62,499 nt of DNA, from the NCBI GenBank assembly GCA_022968985.1, contig JALJPK010000011.1, positions 1 through 62,499 on the forward strand, given 5' to 3'. The DNA comes from Pseudomonadales bacterium (GTDB lineage Bacteria; Pseudomonadota; Gammaproteobacteria; Pseudomonadales; Natronospirillaceae). Shown in pieces: positions 26,454 to 35,956 of the stretch. The notes beneath the pieces are model-generated. The model had not been told where the DNA came from. It worked only from the letters and a program-made list of their open reading frames with translations, and ran no database searches. A program made the translations under genes and the position numbers. The stretch's first letter is position 1. Each line of letters begins with the position of its first letter.

Positions 26454-27731
26454 GTGGATTTGAACAACGCTACTTCTGAACAACTCGTTCAACTTGAACA
26501 GTCTTTATCTGAACAATACAAAACACTTCAGGCTTTAAATTTAAATTTAGATTTAACCCGCGGCAAACCCTCTGCGCAGCAATTAAGTTTATCGGATGCT
26601 TTAGACGGCATTTTAAACGGTAATTATATAAGCAAAGACGGCGTAGACACCCGTAATTACGGTGGTTTAGACGGCATTTTAGAAGCTCGCGAAATGGGTG
26701 CGTCTCTATTAGAAATGCCGGTTACCAATGTATTGGCACAAGGTAGCAGCTCACTGACGTTAATGTTCCAAATTATGAGCACCGCTTTTTTCTTTGGTCT
26801 AAACGGCAAAAACAGCGCGTGGAACAAACAAGACAAAGTCACCTTTATCTGCCCTGTACCGGGTTATGATCGCCACTTTAGTGTGTGCGAACAGCTTGGC
26901 ATCAATATGATTACTGTACCGATGACAACAAGCGGCCCTGACATGGACGCCGTTGAAGCTTTAATTAAAGAAGACAACAGCATTCGTGGTTTATGGTGTG
27001 TGCCTAAATATTCGAACCCTACTGGTGTTGTGTATGACGAGCAAACAGTTAATCGTATTGCGGCATTAGGTAACATCGCTCATTCAGATTTTAGAGTATT
27101 TTGGGACAACGCTTATGCGGTTCACGACTTAAGTGAAAACCCAATTAAATTGACTTCTATATTTGACGCTTGTGAACAAGCAGGCACACAAGACAGTGTA
27201 ATTCAATTTGCGTCTACCTCAAAAGTGACATTAGCAGGCGCTGGTGTTGCATTTTTAGGTGCAAGCCAAACCAACTTAAAAGGTTTTAAATCTGTTTTAG
27301 GTATTCAAACGATTGGCCCTGATAAAATCAACCAATTACGCCACGCTCGCTTTTTTGAAAAAACAGGCAGCTTAAAAGCGCATATGGCTGAACATGCAAA
27401 AATCATCAAACCTCGTTTTGCTAGTGTATTAACGCATTTAGAATCTGCTTTTGCAGATACAGATTACGGCACATGGGAAAGCGCGGACGGTGGATACTTT
27501 ATATCGTTTGACACTCAAAAAGGTCTAGCTAAAAAAGTCGTGGCGTTAGCTGCCAATGCCGGTGTGAAATTAACACCAGCAGGTGCTACTTTCCCTTATT
27601 CAAATGACCCACAAGATAGCAATATTCGTATTGCACCTACTGTACCCACAGTAAAAGAAGTCGATCAAGCCATGAGTATTTTCACACTTTGTGTCAAGCT
27701 TGCAACCATCCAACAAAAAATGCATAAATAA
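26454..27731 (+). CDS. PLP-dependent aminotransferase, class Ic aspartate aminotransferase type
   Basis: The 425-residue cytoplasmic enzyme belongs to the fold-type I group often annotated as aminotransferase with MocR-like domain (PF12897), whose characterised members are aspartate aminotransferases. Visible features are LDLTRGKPSAQQL near the N-terminus, YGGLDGILEAR, the PKYSNPTGVVY loop, FWDNAYAVHDL, the PLP-lysine motif FASTSKVTLAG (Lys at about residue 256) and RIAPTVPT near the C-terminus. It begins with GTG, with AAGGGT a suitable distance upstream. Its position two genes before uvrB resembles pseudomonads and marine relatives. The substrate is inferred from the family. Confidence 0.88.
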   Translation: MDLNNATSEQLVQLEQSLSEQYKTLQALNLNLDLTRGKPSAQQLSLSDALDGILNGNYISKDGVDTRNYGGLDGILEAREMGASLLEMPVTNVLAQGSSSLTLMFQIMSTAFFFGLNGKNSAWNKQDKVTFICPVPGYDRHFSVCEQLGINMITVPMTTSGPDMDAVEALIKEDNSIRGLWCVPKYSNPTGVVYDEQTVNRIAALGNIAHSDFRVFWDNAYAVHDLSENPIKLTSIFDACEQAGTQDSVIQFASTSKVTLAGAGVAFLGASQTNLKGFKSVLGIQTIGPDKINQLRHARFFEKTGSLKAHMAEHAKIIKPRFASVLTHLESAFADTDYGTWESADGGYFISFDTQKGLAKKVVALAANAGVKLTPAGATFPYSNDPQDSNIRIAPTVPTVKEVDQAMSIFTLCVKLATIQQKMHK

Positions 27732-27798
27732 ATACTCATTCTAACTATTAAACTCTTTTGGTGTTTAGTAGTTGTCTGTATGTTATATCTTTGTAATA

Positions 27799-27814
27799 TG
27801 TGGGTTCGCCCACA
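27799..27814. other. UUCG-loop hairpin after the aminotransferase gene
   Basis: A perfect 6-bp stem TGTGGG/CCCACA closes a TTCG tetraloop, about 70 bases after the aminotransferase stop and before the cytochrome gene. There is no T-run, so it may be an mRNA 3' end stabiliser or an attenuated terminator. Confidence 0.4.
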
Positions 27815-27872
27815 GAATAATTTGTAACACTACGCAATAATGAAATGAGTTAATACATTCTAGGGGTCAGTC

Positions 27873-28562
27873 ATGTTAAAAAAAATATCCATGTACGCAA
27901 TTGCTGCTATTAGCACAGTTGTACTATTTACATCTTGTTTTGAAAAAATTGAAGAAAACATTGCTAGCATTGAAAATGGCGCGGCCATTTTTGAAAGTTA
28001 TTGCGCTGACTGTCACGATTTAGGTGAAGCCGATGTTAAGTTTTATTTAGGTGTGACTTATCATATCCAAGATTTAGAAGATTACATTCAATCTGACATG
28101 CCTTTAGAAACAGGCGGAGGCACTACAGAAGAATGTGACTCACAATGCGCAGCTGATGTAGCCGCTTATATTCAGCAACAAATGTGCGAAGGTGAAGAAA
28201 ATTTAACACTTTGTGATCCTGACTCAACTACTGGCGACCAAGTGATTGCAAATGGCGACACGGGAACTAAAATAGCATTAGGTGCCCTTCAATTTAAATA
28301 TGAATGCTCTTCATGCCACAACATAACACCCGATACGCAAGGCCCTAATCCAAATGCAGATGTATTTGTAACAGGATCAAGTACTAAGTACTTCTCCAAA
28401 CTAGGACTAGAAACTTTTATAGAAGAACAAATGCCTCTAGGTTCTGCTGCATCATGTGATGCAGAGTGCGCTGAAAACGTAACTATTTACTTACAAAGTG
28501 AATTTTGTGATGACCAGACTACTTATGCATTTTGTGGTGGATGGGATCCAACAGCGATCTAA
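27873..28562 (+). CDS. Diheme c-type cytochrome lipoprotein
   Basis: The 229-residue exported protein has a lipoprotein signal (LFTSC, Cys22) and two c-type heme motifs, CADCH (about 44-48) and CSSCH (about 145-149). It is an internal duplication: each half has the heme motif, then an MPL Met-ligand segment (SDMPLETGG and EQMPLGSAA), then a C-x3-C plus an amphipathic helix ending in Cys (ECDSQCAADVAAYIQ and SCDAECAENVTIYLQ). The extra cysteine pairs are unusual for class I cytochromes. It probably transfers electrons in the periplasm while membrane-tethered; the partner is not evident. AGGGGT precedes the ATG. A terminator follows. Confidence 0.88.
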   Translation: MLKKISMYAIAAISTVVLFTSCFEKIEENIASIENGAAIFESYCADCHDLGEADVKFYLGVTYHIQDLEDYIQSDMPLETGGGTTEECDSQCAADVAAYIQQQMCEGEENLTLCDPDSTTGDQVIANGDTGTKIALGALQFKYECSSCHNITPDTQGPNPNADVFVTGSSTKYFSKLGLETFIEEQMPLGSAASCDAECAENVTIYLQSEFCDDQTTYAFCGGWDPTAI

Positions 28563-28587
28563 CCTTCCATATAATAATATTTAATAA

Positions 28588-28620
28588 AAACCCGATTCCT
28601 GTTAGGATTCGGGTTTTTTT
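28588..28620 (+). terminator. Rho-independent terminator after the diheme cytochrome gene
   Basis: AACCCGATTCC pairs with GGATTCGGGTT (one internal mismatch) around a TGTTA loop and is followed by T7. It lies 26 bases after the cytochrome stop and separates it from the small lipoprotein gene. Confidence 0.88.
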
Positions 28621-28642
28621 ATGCACTCAACAAGGTAAACCC

Positions 28643-29047
28643 ATGCGTCTACACCTATCTTTAGCCCTATCTATAGCTTTAATATTCACCCTTTCAAACT
28701 GCCAGAAAACCGAAGCAGTTACACCTATTGTTGTTATACCACCAGGGGAAGTGGCCACTTTATTTATCACTGCTGTTTTTGAAAACAATGACATTCTTGC
28801 AGCCTCCGCGTTAGCAGTTGGTGACTTAAAACAAAAAATATCGAATACCAGCGAAACAGAATTAAATCAATTAAAACTGATTACAGGGTTTGAAGTTTCT
28901 AATATCACAGTTGAAATAAAAGAATCGACCAACCTCAGTGTTGTCAGCATGAAAACCAAAATGACATTAAATGGCAATGAGCTAAATGGTGAACAAAATT
29001 TAGTTTTGAAATTGATTGATAATCAATGGATGGTTTACCACTTTTAA
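28643..29047 (+). CDS. Small lipoprotein of unknown function
   Basis: From ATG 28643 the product is a 134-residue lipoprotein: signal peptide MRLHLSLALSIALIFTLSNC with lipobox LSNC. The open frame extends upstream to 28532, but that start would precede the terminator at 28588-28620 and bury the signal peptide, whereas AAGGTAAACCC just before 28643 is a good ribosome binding site. The mature part (VATLFITAVFENND, SNITVEIKESTN, LVLKLIDNQWMVYHF) looks like a cystatin/NTF2-type DUF4878-like fold, a tentative resemblance. It ends ten bases before uvrB and is probably co-transcribed with it. Confidence 0.75.
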   Translation: MRLHLSLALSIALIFTLSNCQKTEAVTPIVVIPPGEVATLFITAVFENNDILAASALAVGDLKQKISNTSETELNQLKLITGFEVSNITVEIKESTNLSVVSMKTKMTLNGNELNGEQNLVLKLIDNQWMVYHF

Positions 29048-29056
29048 GGTTTTAAG

Positions 29057-31060
29057 ATGACACGCAAATTTAAAGTAGTATCCGATTACAAACCCGCTGG
29101 TGACCAACCCAACGCCATCAAACAATTAGTTGCTGGTATTGAGTCTGGTTTAGCCGCACAAACTTTGTTAGGTGTAACTGGCTCAGGTAAAACATTCACC
29201 ATTGCAAAAGTTATTGAACAAACCGGTCGCCCGGCCATTATTATGGTGCACAATAAAACATTAGCCGCTCAGCTTTACGGAGAATTCAAAGAATTTTTCC
29301 CTAATAACTGCGTTGAATATTTTGTTTCGTATTACGATTATTACCAGCCTGAAGCTTATGTTGCAGCATCCGACACCTTTATTGATAAAGACTCATCGGT
29401 GAACGAACATATTGAACAAATGCGCCTATCTGCCACTAAAGCCATTTTAGAGCGCAATGATTGTATTGTGGTGGCAACTGTTTCCGCCATTTATGGATTG
29501 GGCTCACCTGAATCGTATTTAAAAATGATTTTGCACATCAACGTTGGTCAAATAGTTAACCAACGCGACATTTTAAGACAACTTGCGCAATTACAATACG
29601 TTCGTAATGACGTGGATTTTTTTCGTGGCCAGTATCGTGTCAAAGGGGATGTGATTGATATTTTCCCTGCGGAATCTGAGATCGAAGCAATTCGAATAGA
29701 ATTGTTTGACGATGAAATTGAGCGTTTAACGTTGTTTGATCCACTCACCAATCAAAATATTCGAAAAGTACCGCGCTTTACTGTTTTCCCTAAAACCCAT
29801 TACGCTACCCCAAAAGAAGTGATTTTAAACGCTTGTGAGCAAATTAAAATCGACTTAAAACAACGGGTTGAATTTTTTCACCAAGAAAACCGCTTAGTAG
29901 AAGCACAAAGAATCGAGCAACGCACCAATTACGATTTAGAAATGATGCAAGAGCTAGGTTTTTGTATGGGTATTGAAAACTATTCACGTTATTTAACCGG
30001 TGCAGAACCCGGTGACGCGCCCCCTACTTTCTTTAATTATCTACCAAAAAACGCATTGTTATTTGTGGATGAATCCCATGTCACCATTCCGCAAATTGGC
30101 GCGATGTACAAAGGCGATCGATCACGTAAAGAGAACCTTGTAAATTACGGCTTCAGATTACCCTCTGCGTTAGACAACCGCCCACTTCGTTTTGAAGAAT
30201 GGGAACAACTTGCCCCACAAGCGGTTTATGTATCGGCAACCCCATCAAAATACGAAGCGGCAAATCAACAAGCGGTTGTGGAACAACTTGTACGACCCAC
30301 TGGTTTATTGGACCCAATAATAGAAATTCGCCCACAGAAAACCCAGGTCGATGATCTATTAGAAGAAATTCGTTTAACCATTATTAAAAAAGAACGGATT
30401 TTGGTGACGACATTAACCAAACGTATGGCTGAAGATCTCACTGATTACTTAAGTGAGCACGGTATTTTAGTTAGATATTTACATTCAGACATTGACACGG
30501 TAGAGCGAACTGAAATTATTCGTGACTTACGTTTGGGAGAATTTGATGTTCTAGTGGGCATCAACTTATTACGCGAAGGCTTAGATATGCCCGAAGTCTC
30601 GTTAGTGACTATTTTAGATGCAGACAAAGAAGGTTTCTTACGCTCAGAGCGCTCCTTAATTCAAACCATCGGTCGTGCCGCGCGTAACATAAATGGTCGC
30701 GCAATTTTGTACGCAGATCGAATTACTGACTCCATGAGAAAAGCCATCGATGAAACAGATCGTCGCCGCGACATACAAATTGAACATAATTTAAAACATG
30801 GCATCACCCCTAAACAGATCATTAAATCTGTGCGCGACATAATGGAAGCCGTCCCTGGAAAAGCCGCGAGGCGCGAACAGGTGAAAAAACACAATCTCAA
30901 AGAATATGACCGCAGTACCGATCAAATGAATCCTTCGCAATTGAGCAAAGAGATTAATCGTTTGGAAGATTTGATGTATAAAGCATCAAAAGCAATGGAG
31001 TATGAAAAAGCGGCGAATATCCGTGACCAGTGGATAAAATTAAAAGAAAAGCTGTTGTAA
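29057..31060 (+). CDS. uvrB: Excinuclease ABC subunit B
   Basis: UvrB is the damage-verifying helicase of nucleotide excision repair, loaded by UvrA and recruiting UvrC for incision. The 667-residue protein has the usual length and order: Walker [13 protein letters not shown] (about residues 35-46), the beta-hairpin region [11 protein letters not shown], the DESH box [10 protein letters not shown], helicase motifs [25 protein letters not shown] and QTIGRAARN, and a C-terminal UVR domain ([21 protein letters not shown]) that contacts UvrC. AAGG lies upstream of the ATG. Confidence 0.98.
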   Translation: MTRKFKVVSDYKPAGDQPNAIKQLVAGIESGLAAQTLLGVTGSGKTFTIAKVIEQTGRPAIIMVHNKTLAAQLYGEFKEFFPNNCVEYFVSYYDYYQPEAYVAASDTFIDKDSSVNEHIEQMRLSATKAILERNDCIVVATVSAIYGLGSPESYLKMILHINVGQIVNQRDILRQLAQLQYVRNDVDFFRGQYRVKGDVIDIFPAESEIEAIRIELFDDEIERLTLFDPLTNQNIRKVPRFTVFPKTHYATPKEVILNACEQIKIDLKQRVEFFHQENRLVEAQRIEQRTNYDLEMMQELGFCMGIENYSRYLTGAEPGDAPPTFFNYLPKNALLFVDESHVTIPQIGAMYKGDRSRKENLVNYGFRLPSALDNRPLRFEEWEQLAPQAVYVSATPSKYEAANQQAVVEQLVRPTGLLDPIIEIRPQKTQVDDLLEEIRLTIIKKERILVTTLTKRMAEDLTDYLSEHGILVRYLHSDIDTVERTEIIRDLRLGEFDVLVGINLLREGLDMPEVSLVTILDADKEGFLRSERSLIQTIGRAARNINGRAILYADRITDSMRKAIDETDRRRDIQIEHNLKHGITPKQIIKSVRDIMEAVPGKAARREQVKKHNLKEYDRSTDQMNPSQLSKEINRLEDLMYKASKAMEYEKAANIRDQWIKLKEKLL

Positions 31061-31067
31061 TCAAAAA

Positions 31068-31427
31068 ATGAAATCATTAATTAATAATGCTATAAATTCT
31101 ATAAAAATTAATGATTTCACTTCAAAATTTTTTGAGAAAAAGTACATACTAATAAATTCAATATTAATAATATTCATATACCAAGCATTTTTATTTTTTA
31201 TTAGCCCAATAATTGTTAATTATTGGAGTTATGCAGGAGACCCATCGATAATTACTAACGCGAGTTTATCAATGAGTGAATTTATTAAAGATAATTTCCT
31301 CATATTAACAATATTAAGGTGTATTTTACTTTTATTGCCCACTTCCCAAAACAACCTAATTAATATTCTTTTAAAAATACTGATAATCACTTTAATTATT
31401 AGTGACTCATATTTAATTATTCTTTAA
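31068..31427 (+). CDS. Small membrane protein of unknown function
   Basis: A 119-residue open frame starting seven bases after uvrB. It is very AT-rich, with many Ile, Asn and Leu residues, and shows three hydrophobic segments (about 27-47, 73-90 and 98-117). No good ribosome binding site is visible, so translation would depend on coupling to uvrB. I recognise no family. The skewed composition could mean transferred DNA or a spurious frame in AT-rich sequence. Confidence 0.45.
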   Translation: MKSLINNAINSIKINDFTSKFFEKKYILINSILIIFIYQAFLFFISPIIVNYWSYAGDPSIITNASLSMSEFIKDNFLILTILRCILLLLPTSQNNLINILLKILIITLIISDSYLIIL

Positions 31428-31529
31428 TGCCTAAATTACAGATAATTGATAAATTCATAGCGATTACCACGTAAAAACCCCATAAAGACACTCAAAAACA
31501 AAATACTAACGATTAATTAACACAAAAAC

Positions 31530-31558
31530 TTGCACCCTAGGCAAATTTTCCTTAGAAT
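31530..31558 (+). promoter_or_regulatory. Sigma-70-type promoter of tRNA-Val
   Basis: TTGCAC (31530-31535) and TAGAAT (31553-31558) are separated by 17 bases and lie about 40 bases upstream of the mature tRNA 5' end. Confidence 0.75.
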
Positions 31559-31597
31559 CCGCGCTCTTTGAGACTATATCAACTTTAGTTCTCTTAT

Positions 31598-31674
31598 AGG
31601 TATGTAGCTCAGCTGGTTAGAGCACCACCTTGACATGGTGGGGGTCGTTGGTTCGAATCCGATCATACCTACCA
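31598..31674 (+). tRNA. tRNA-Val (anticodon GAC)
   Basis: A 77-base cloverleaf with acceptor stem AGGTATG/CATACCT, D-arm AGCTCAGCTGGTTAGAGC, anticodon stem-loop ACCACCTTGACATGGTGG with GAC in the loop, T-arm containing GGTTCGAATCC, and an encoded CCA end. Confidence 0.95.
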
Positions 31675-31706
31675 AATTTTAAAACCTGCTAACTTGTGGG
31701 TTTCCT

Positions 31707-31734
31707 AAAAAGCGCTATTACAGCGCTTTTTTTA
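31707..31734 (+). terminator. Terminator after tRNA-Val
   Basis: AAAAAGCGC pairs with GCGCTTTTT around a seven-base loop, and the T-run continues to 31733. It lies 33 bases after the tRNA and isolates thrS from it. Confidence 0.85.
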
Positions 31735-31818
31735 TATTTGACACAAACACAATTATTTATTGTTTTTTATGTATTGTGGCTCTTGGTATGAGTCACCACT
31801 GTCCTTGAGGATAACATT

Positions 31819-33750
31819 ATGCCGATCATTACCCTTCCTGATGGCTCTACTCGCGAGTATGAGCAAGCCGTTTCTGTATACGACGTTGCACTTAGTATTG
31901 GCCCTGGATTAGCCAAAGCGACCATCGCTGGTCGTATCAACGGTCAACTTGTTGATGCATGCGAATTAATATCTGAAGATTCAACTTTAATGATCATTAC
32001 AGCAAAAGACGCCGACGGTATTGAAATCATTCGTCACTCTTGTGCGCATTTATTAGGCCATGCTATTAAGCAGTTATGGCCAAATACAAAAATGGCAATT
32101 GGCCCAACGATCGATAATGGGTTTTATTATGATGTTGATATGGAAACACCACTTCATGAAGACGATCTAGTTAAACTAGAAAAACGCATGAAAGAATTGG
32201 CAAAATCAGGCTATCAAGTCATTAAAAAGACAGTACCTTTAAGCGAAGCGAAAGCAATGTTTGAAGAACGTGATGAACCTTATAAGCTTGAAATTATTGC
32301 AGGCATCGATGCAGATGCAACCCCTGGTTTATATCATCACGAAGAATACGTGGATATGTGCCGCGGACCTCACGTTCCAAATATGAAATTCTGTCAACAC
32401 TTCAAATTAATGAAGATTGCAGGTGCATACTGGCGTGGTGATAGCGACAATAAAATGTTGCAACGTATTTACGGCACCGCTTGGGCCGATAAAAAACAAT
32501 TAAAAGGTTACATCACTCAATTAGCGGAAGCAGAAAAACGCGATCACCGTAAATTAGGCAAAACATTAAACCTTTTCCATTGGCAAGACGAAGCACCGGG
32601 TATGGTGTTCTGGCATAATGATGGCTGGACTATCTATACAGAATTAGAAAAATTTATTCGTACTAAATTACGCGAATACGATTACGACGAAGTAAAAGCA
32701 CCAATGATGATGGATCGCTCTTTATGGGAAAAATCAGGTCACTGGGACAAATACGCTGACGGCATGTTTACAACCCATTCTGAAAAACGCGAATACGCAA
32801 TTAAACCAATGAACTGCCCTGGTCACATTCAAATATTTAACCAAGGTTTAAAGTCATACCGCGACTTACCTATCCGTATTGCTGAATTTGGCTGCTGTCA
32901 CCGTAACGAACCATCAGGCTCATTACATGGATTGATGCGTGTGCGTGGTTTTACTCAAGATGATGCCCATATTTTTTGTATGGAATCTCAAGTACAAGCT
33001 GAAGTAACCAAATGTATCGAAATGGTCTATGATGTTTACGAATCATTTGGTTTTGAAGACGTTATTGTTAAATTATCGACTCGTCCAGACAATCGGATCG
33101 GCAGCGATGAGATTTGGGACAAAGCAGAAGCGGGTTTAGCAAAAGCATTAACCGACAGCAACATAGAATTTGAATATTTACCAGGTGAAGGTGCGTTTTA
33201 CGGACCTAAAATCGAATTCACCCTAATGGACTGTTTATCTCGAGCATGGCAATGTGGTACAGTGCAGCTCGATTTTGCATTACCGGAGCGTTTAGGCGCA
33301 AGTTATGTTGGCGAAGACAATGAACGCCACACACCAGTAATGATTCACAGAGCGATTTTAGGATCCCTTGAGCGCTTTATCGGAATTTTAATTGAGCAAT
33401 ATGCGGGAGCAATGCCACCTTGGTTGGCCCCTACTCAAGCAATTGTGCTTAATATTACAGATAAACAAAGTGAATATTGCGAAAAAACAGTTAAATCTTT
33501 GAAAAAACTTGGCTTTCGAGTAAAATCGGACTTGAGAAATGAGAAGATCGGCTTTAAAATTCGCGAGCATACTTTAAACAAAGTTCCATTCTTAATTGTA
33601 GTGGGCGATAAAGAAGTTGAAAACGACGTCATAGCGGTTCGTTCTCGTAAAGGAGATGACCTTGGCAAAATGAGCCTTGAGGCATTTGCGCAATTACTTG
33701 ATAACGAAATTAAAAAAGCTGGACGAATTGATAACCAATCGGAGAAATAA
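31819..33750 (+). CDS. thrS: Threonine--tRNA ligase
   Basis: The 643-residue ThrRS charges tRNA-Thr with threonine. It has the complete architecture: N-terminal TGS domain (to about 62), editing/SAD domain with [14 protein letters not shown], the catalytic core with [30 protein letters not shown] and [14 protein letters not shown], and a C-terminal anticodon-binding domain. GAGGATAAC before the ATG is the ribosome binding site. The stop codon abuts the AUU start of infC (TAATCATT), as in enterobacteria where thrS and infC are co-transcribed. Confidence 0.98.
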   Translation: MPIITLPDGSTREYEQAVSVYDVALSIGPGLAKATIAGRINGQLVDACELISEDSTLMIITAKDADGIEIIRHSCAHLLGHAIKQLWPNTKMAIGPTIDNGFYYDVDMETPLHEDDLVKLEKRMKELAKSGYQVIKKTVPLSEAKAMFEERDEPYKLEIIAGIDADATPGLYHHEEYVDMCRGPHVPNMKFCQHFKLMKIAGAYWRGDSDNKMLQRIYGTAWADKKQLKGYITQLAEAEKRDHRKLGKTLNLFHWQDEAPGMVFWHNDGWTIYTELEKFIRTKLREYDYDEVKAPMMMDRSLWEKSGHWDKYADGMFTTHSEKREYAIKPMNCPGHIQIFNQGLKSYRDLPIRIAEFGCCHRNEPSGSLHGLMRVRGFTQDDAHIFCMESQVQAEVTKCIEMVYDVYESFGFEDVIVKLSTRPDNRIGSDEIWDKAEAGLAKALTDSNIEFEYLPGEGAFYGPKIEFTLMDCLSRAWQCGTVQLDFALPERLGASYVGEDNERHTPVMIHRAILGSLERFIGILIEQYAGAMPPWLAPTQAIVLNITDKQSEYCEKTVKSLKKLGFRVKSDLRNEKIGFKIREHTLNKVPFLIVVGDKEVENDVIAVRSRKGDDLGKMSLEAFAQLLDNEIKKAGRIDNQSEK

Positions 33751-33752
33751 TC

Positions 33753-34286
33753 ATTAAACGCGAATCATCAGCAAAAAAAGGTCGCAATTTAATAAACGAC
33801 CAAATCGAAGCAACACAATGTCGACTAATCAACGAGAAAGGCGAACAAGCTGGAATCGTTCCTATTGAAGAAGCTCGAGCTGCCGCGCGAAGTGTATCTC
33901 TAGATTTGGTACAAATAGCCAATTCTGATCCCGTCGTCTGTAAAATTATGGACGTCGGCAAGAAGCTCTTTGAAGAGAAAAAAGCGAAAGCAGCTGCTAA
34001 GAAAAAACAAAAGCAGACTCAAATCAAAGAGATGAAATTTCGTCCTGGGACGGAAGAAGGGGATTATCAGGTAAAACTACGCAACCTGATACGTTTCCTA
34101 GAAAACGGCGACAAAGCCAAAGTATCGCTCCGTTACCGCGGTCGTGAAATGGCACACCAAGAGCTTGGAATGAAATTACTCAAGAGAATTGAGGTAGATC
34201 TGAAAGAGCTTGGCACAGTTGAGCAATTCCCGAAAATGGAAGGCCGTCAATTGATGATGGTGCTGGCGCCTGTTAAGAAAAAGTAA
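33753..34286 (+). CDS. infC: Translation initiation factor IF-3, AUU start
   Basis: IF-3 binds the 30S subunit and discriminates against non-AUG starts. Reading from the ATT at 33753 gives 177 residues, the normal length, with N-domain [20 protein letters not shown] and C-domain [31 protein letters not shown] and [11 protein letters not shown]. The first in-frame ATG is much further in (33906 opens a conventional frame but loses the N-domain), and GGAG at 33741-33744 is placed for the ATT. The same AUU start underlies IF-3 autoregulation in E. coli, so that control is probably conserved here. Confidence 0.95.
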   Translation: MKRESSAKKGRNLINDQIEATQCRLINEKGEQAGIVPIEEARAAARSVSLDLVQIANSDPVVCKIMDVGKKLFEEKKAKAAAKKKQKQTQIKEMKFRPGTEEGDYQVKLRNLIRFLENGDKAKVSLRYRGREMAHQELGMKLLKRIEVDLKELGTVEQFPKMEGRQLMMVLAPVKKK

Positions 34287-34390
34287 CGTAGTGAGAAAGA
34301 CCCCCTTAAGTGTGGTTGCTTAAGTGTTAATTATTTGAATTTTTCAGATTATTATATGGGTTATTTAAAATCAAATGCGGAGTATTTAAA

Positions 34391-34585
34391 ATGCCGAAAA
34401 TGAAAACCGTTTCAGGTGCTGCAAAGCGCTTCAAGAAGACTGCGAATGGCTTTAAGCATAAGCAATCTCACCGTAGCCATATTTTGACAAAGAAAAGCAC
34501 AAAACGTAAGCGTCAGCTTCGTGGAATGCTGCAAGTTGCTAAAAGTGACATTGCCTTAGTTAAACGTATGTGCCCATACATCTAA
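34391..34585 (+). CDS. rpmI: 50S ribosomal protein L35
   Basis: A basic 64-residue protein with the L35 signature [19 protein letters not shown] at the N-terminus and [14 protein letters not shown] later. It lies between infC and rplT in the conserved order. The initiator Met is followed directly by Pro, as usual in L35. Confidence 0.98.
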   Translation: MPKMKTVSGAAKRFKKTANGFKHKQSHRSHILTKKSTKRKRQLRGMLQVAKSDIALVKRMCPYI

Positions 34586-34610
34586 TTTAATTTAGTCGGA
34601 GAGATATAAT

Positions 34611-34970
34611 ATGCCTAGAGTAAAACGTGGTGTGACCGCTCGTAAGCGTCACAAAAAAATATTAAAACAAGCTAAAGGCTACTACGGAGCACGTTCACGT
34701 GTATACCGTGTTGCTAAACAGGCTGTTATTAAAGCTGGACAGTATGCTTACCGTGACCGTCGTCAACGTAAACGTCAGTTCCGTGCCCTATGGATTGCTC
34801 GTATCAACGCAGCAACTCGTTTGAATGATATGTCTTACAGCCGTTTCATCAACGGTATGAAAAAAGCAAACATCACTATTGACCGTAAGGTTTTAGCTGA
34901 TATTGCTGTTTTCGATAAAGAAGTATTTGCACAATTAGTAACTAAAGCAAAAGACGCTTTAGCTGCATAA
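34611..34970 (+). CDS. rplT: 50S ribosomal protein L20
   Basis: The 119-residue L20 shows [36 protein letters not shown] and [19 protein letters not shown]20 is an early 50S assembly factor and, in E. coli, represses rpmI-rplT translation. GGAGAG precedes the ATG. The usual downstream pheST genes are absent here; a terminator follows instead. Confidence 0.98.
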   Translation: MPRVKRGVTARKRHKKILKQAKGYYGARSRVYRVAKQAVIKAGQYAYRDRRQRKRQFRALWIARINAATRLNDMSYSRFINGMKKANITIDRKVLADIAVFDKEVFAQLVTKAKDALAA

Positions 34971-34992
34971 TTAGTTTAAATGCAAAACATTA

Positions 34993-35026
34993 AATGGTCA
35001 CTTGTTTTCAAGTGGCCATTTTTTTT
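34993..35026 (+). terminator. Terminator of the infC-rpmI-rplT operon
   Basis: AATGGTCACTTG pairs with CAAGTGGCCATT (one G-T pair) around TTTT and is followed by a run of T. It starts 23 bases after rplT. Confidence 0.92.
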
Positions 35027-35098
35027 ACCTGTAAAAAGAGCTATAGTACAATTCACTCTCCAAAAACATAACTTACAAATACATTTCAGGCGCCTATT

Positions 35099-35578
35099 GT
35101 GATTTCTATAAAAACCTTAATCAAAACATTTTCTATCGTTACCCTACTATCTATTATCACCGCAAATTTATACGCAGAAGAGACTATTGAATTAAGTGAC
35201 ATTCAAAAAATAGAAACTCGTCAAGAAATAATGAAAGGTTACAAAGCTTGGGACAAAAAACTAAGCAACGCATACAAACAAGAAATAATCGACACACAAA
35301 CAATAACTGAAGCTGTTCTGTTTTTTAAAGATAACTCAGGCGATGAATTGTTAGCATTATTCTCTAAAATGGATTCACCTGAAGGCGTAAAAACAAAAGC
35401 TAAAAGTGCAATTTGGCGCTCATTTGATACGTTCTCAGCTATTACACTAGATGTTAATAAAGCAGCAAACGAAGCGTATACGTTAATTGAACAAGGCGAT
35501 TTTGCAGCGACCAAAGAAGCTATGAATCCAATTATCAATAGCTGTCGTTCATGCCACAAGAAATATAAAGCTCGCTAA
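35099..35578 (+). CDS. Periplasmic cytochrome c' / c556-like protein
   Basis: A 159-residue exported protein with a signal peptide cut near NLYA-EE, an all-helical body and a single C-terminal heme motif CRSCH (about residues 149-153) followed by KKYKAR. Heme attachment at the very C-terminus of a four-helix bundle is the hallmark of class II cytochromes (c' and c556). These bind small ligands such as NO or carry electrons; which applies here is unknown. The usual axial Met or aromatic of the first helix could be Met in RQEIMKGYKAW. The start is GTG with CAGGCG upstream. No operon partner is seen. Confidence 0.88.
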   Translation: MISIKTLIKTFSIVTLLSIITANLYAEETIELSDIQKIETRQEIMKGYKAWDKKLSNAYKQEIIDTQTITEAVLFFKDNSGDELLALFSKMDSPEGVKTKAKSAIWRSFDTFSAITLDVNKAANEAYTLIEQGDFAATKEAMNPIINSCRSCHKKYKAR

Positions 35579-35687
35579 ACAACTTAAAAGAGCCAACTAT
35601 ATAGTTATTACAGTATGGTTTTACAGCAAATAAAAGTGACACCTCTTTAAAAAAATGAATTAAATGAACAACTTACAATAAAAAGCA

Positions 35688-35715
35688 TTGACTCATTTTC
35701 AAAAACCATTAGAAT
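35688..35715 (+). promoter_or_regulatory. Sigma-70-type promoter of tRNA-Leu
   Basis: TTGACT (35688-35693) and TAGAAT (35710-35715) are separated by 16 bases and lie about 45 bases before the mature tRNA. Confidence 0.75.
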
Positions 35716-35759
35716 GCGTTTCTTTAGTGATACGCATTCTTTGCGAATACAATCATTAA

Positions 35760-35844
35760 GCCGGTGTGGTGAAATTGGTATACACGACGGATTCAAAATC
35801 CGTTGCCGCAAGGCGTGGCGGTTCGACTCCGCCCACCGGTACCA
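35760..35844 (+). tRNA. tRNA-Leu (anticodon CAA)
   Basis: An 85-base class II tRNA with acceptor stem GCCGGTG/CACCGGT, the anticodon loop TTCAAAA carrying CAA, a long variable arm (TGCCGCAAGGCGTGGC region), T-arm GGTTCGACTCC and an encoded CCA. A T-run follows immediately (from 35846). Confidence 0.95.
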
Positions 35845-35956
35845 TCTTTTTTTAAAACTTCCTCAGTAATATCCAAAACCAAATTTTATCAAAATCCATA
35901 TCTGAAAAATTAATTTTATTAACATCCATATTTATACTTAAGTGTTACATTATCTA

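Noticed and set aside
28532-28642. Longer start for the small lipoprotein
   Set aside because: It would overlap the end of the cytochrome gene and a terminator, and would hide a clear lipoprotein signal peptide.
33906-34286. infC starting at an ATG
   Set aside because: It would remove the whole IF-3 N-domain; the ATT start has the right spacing from GGAG and restores the usual length.
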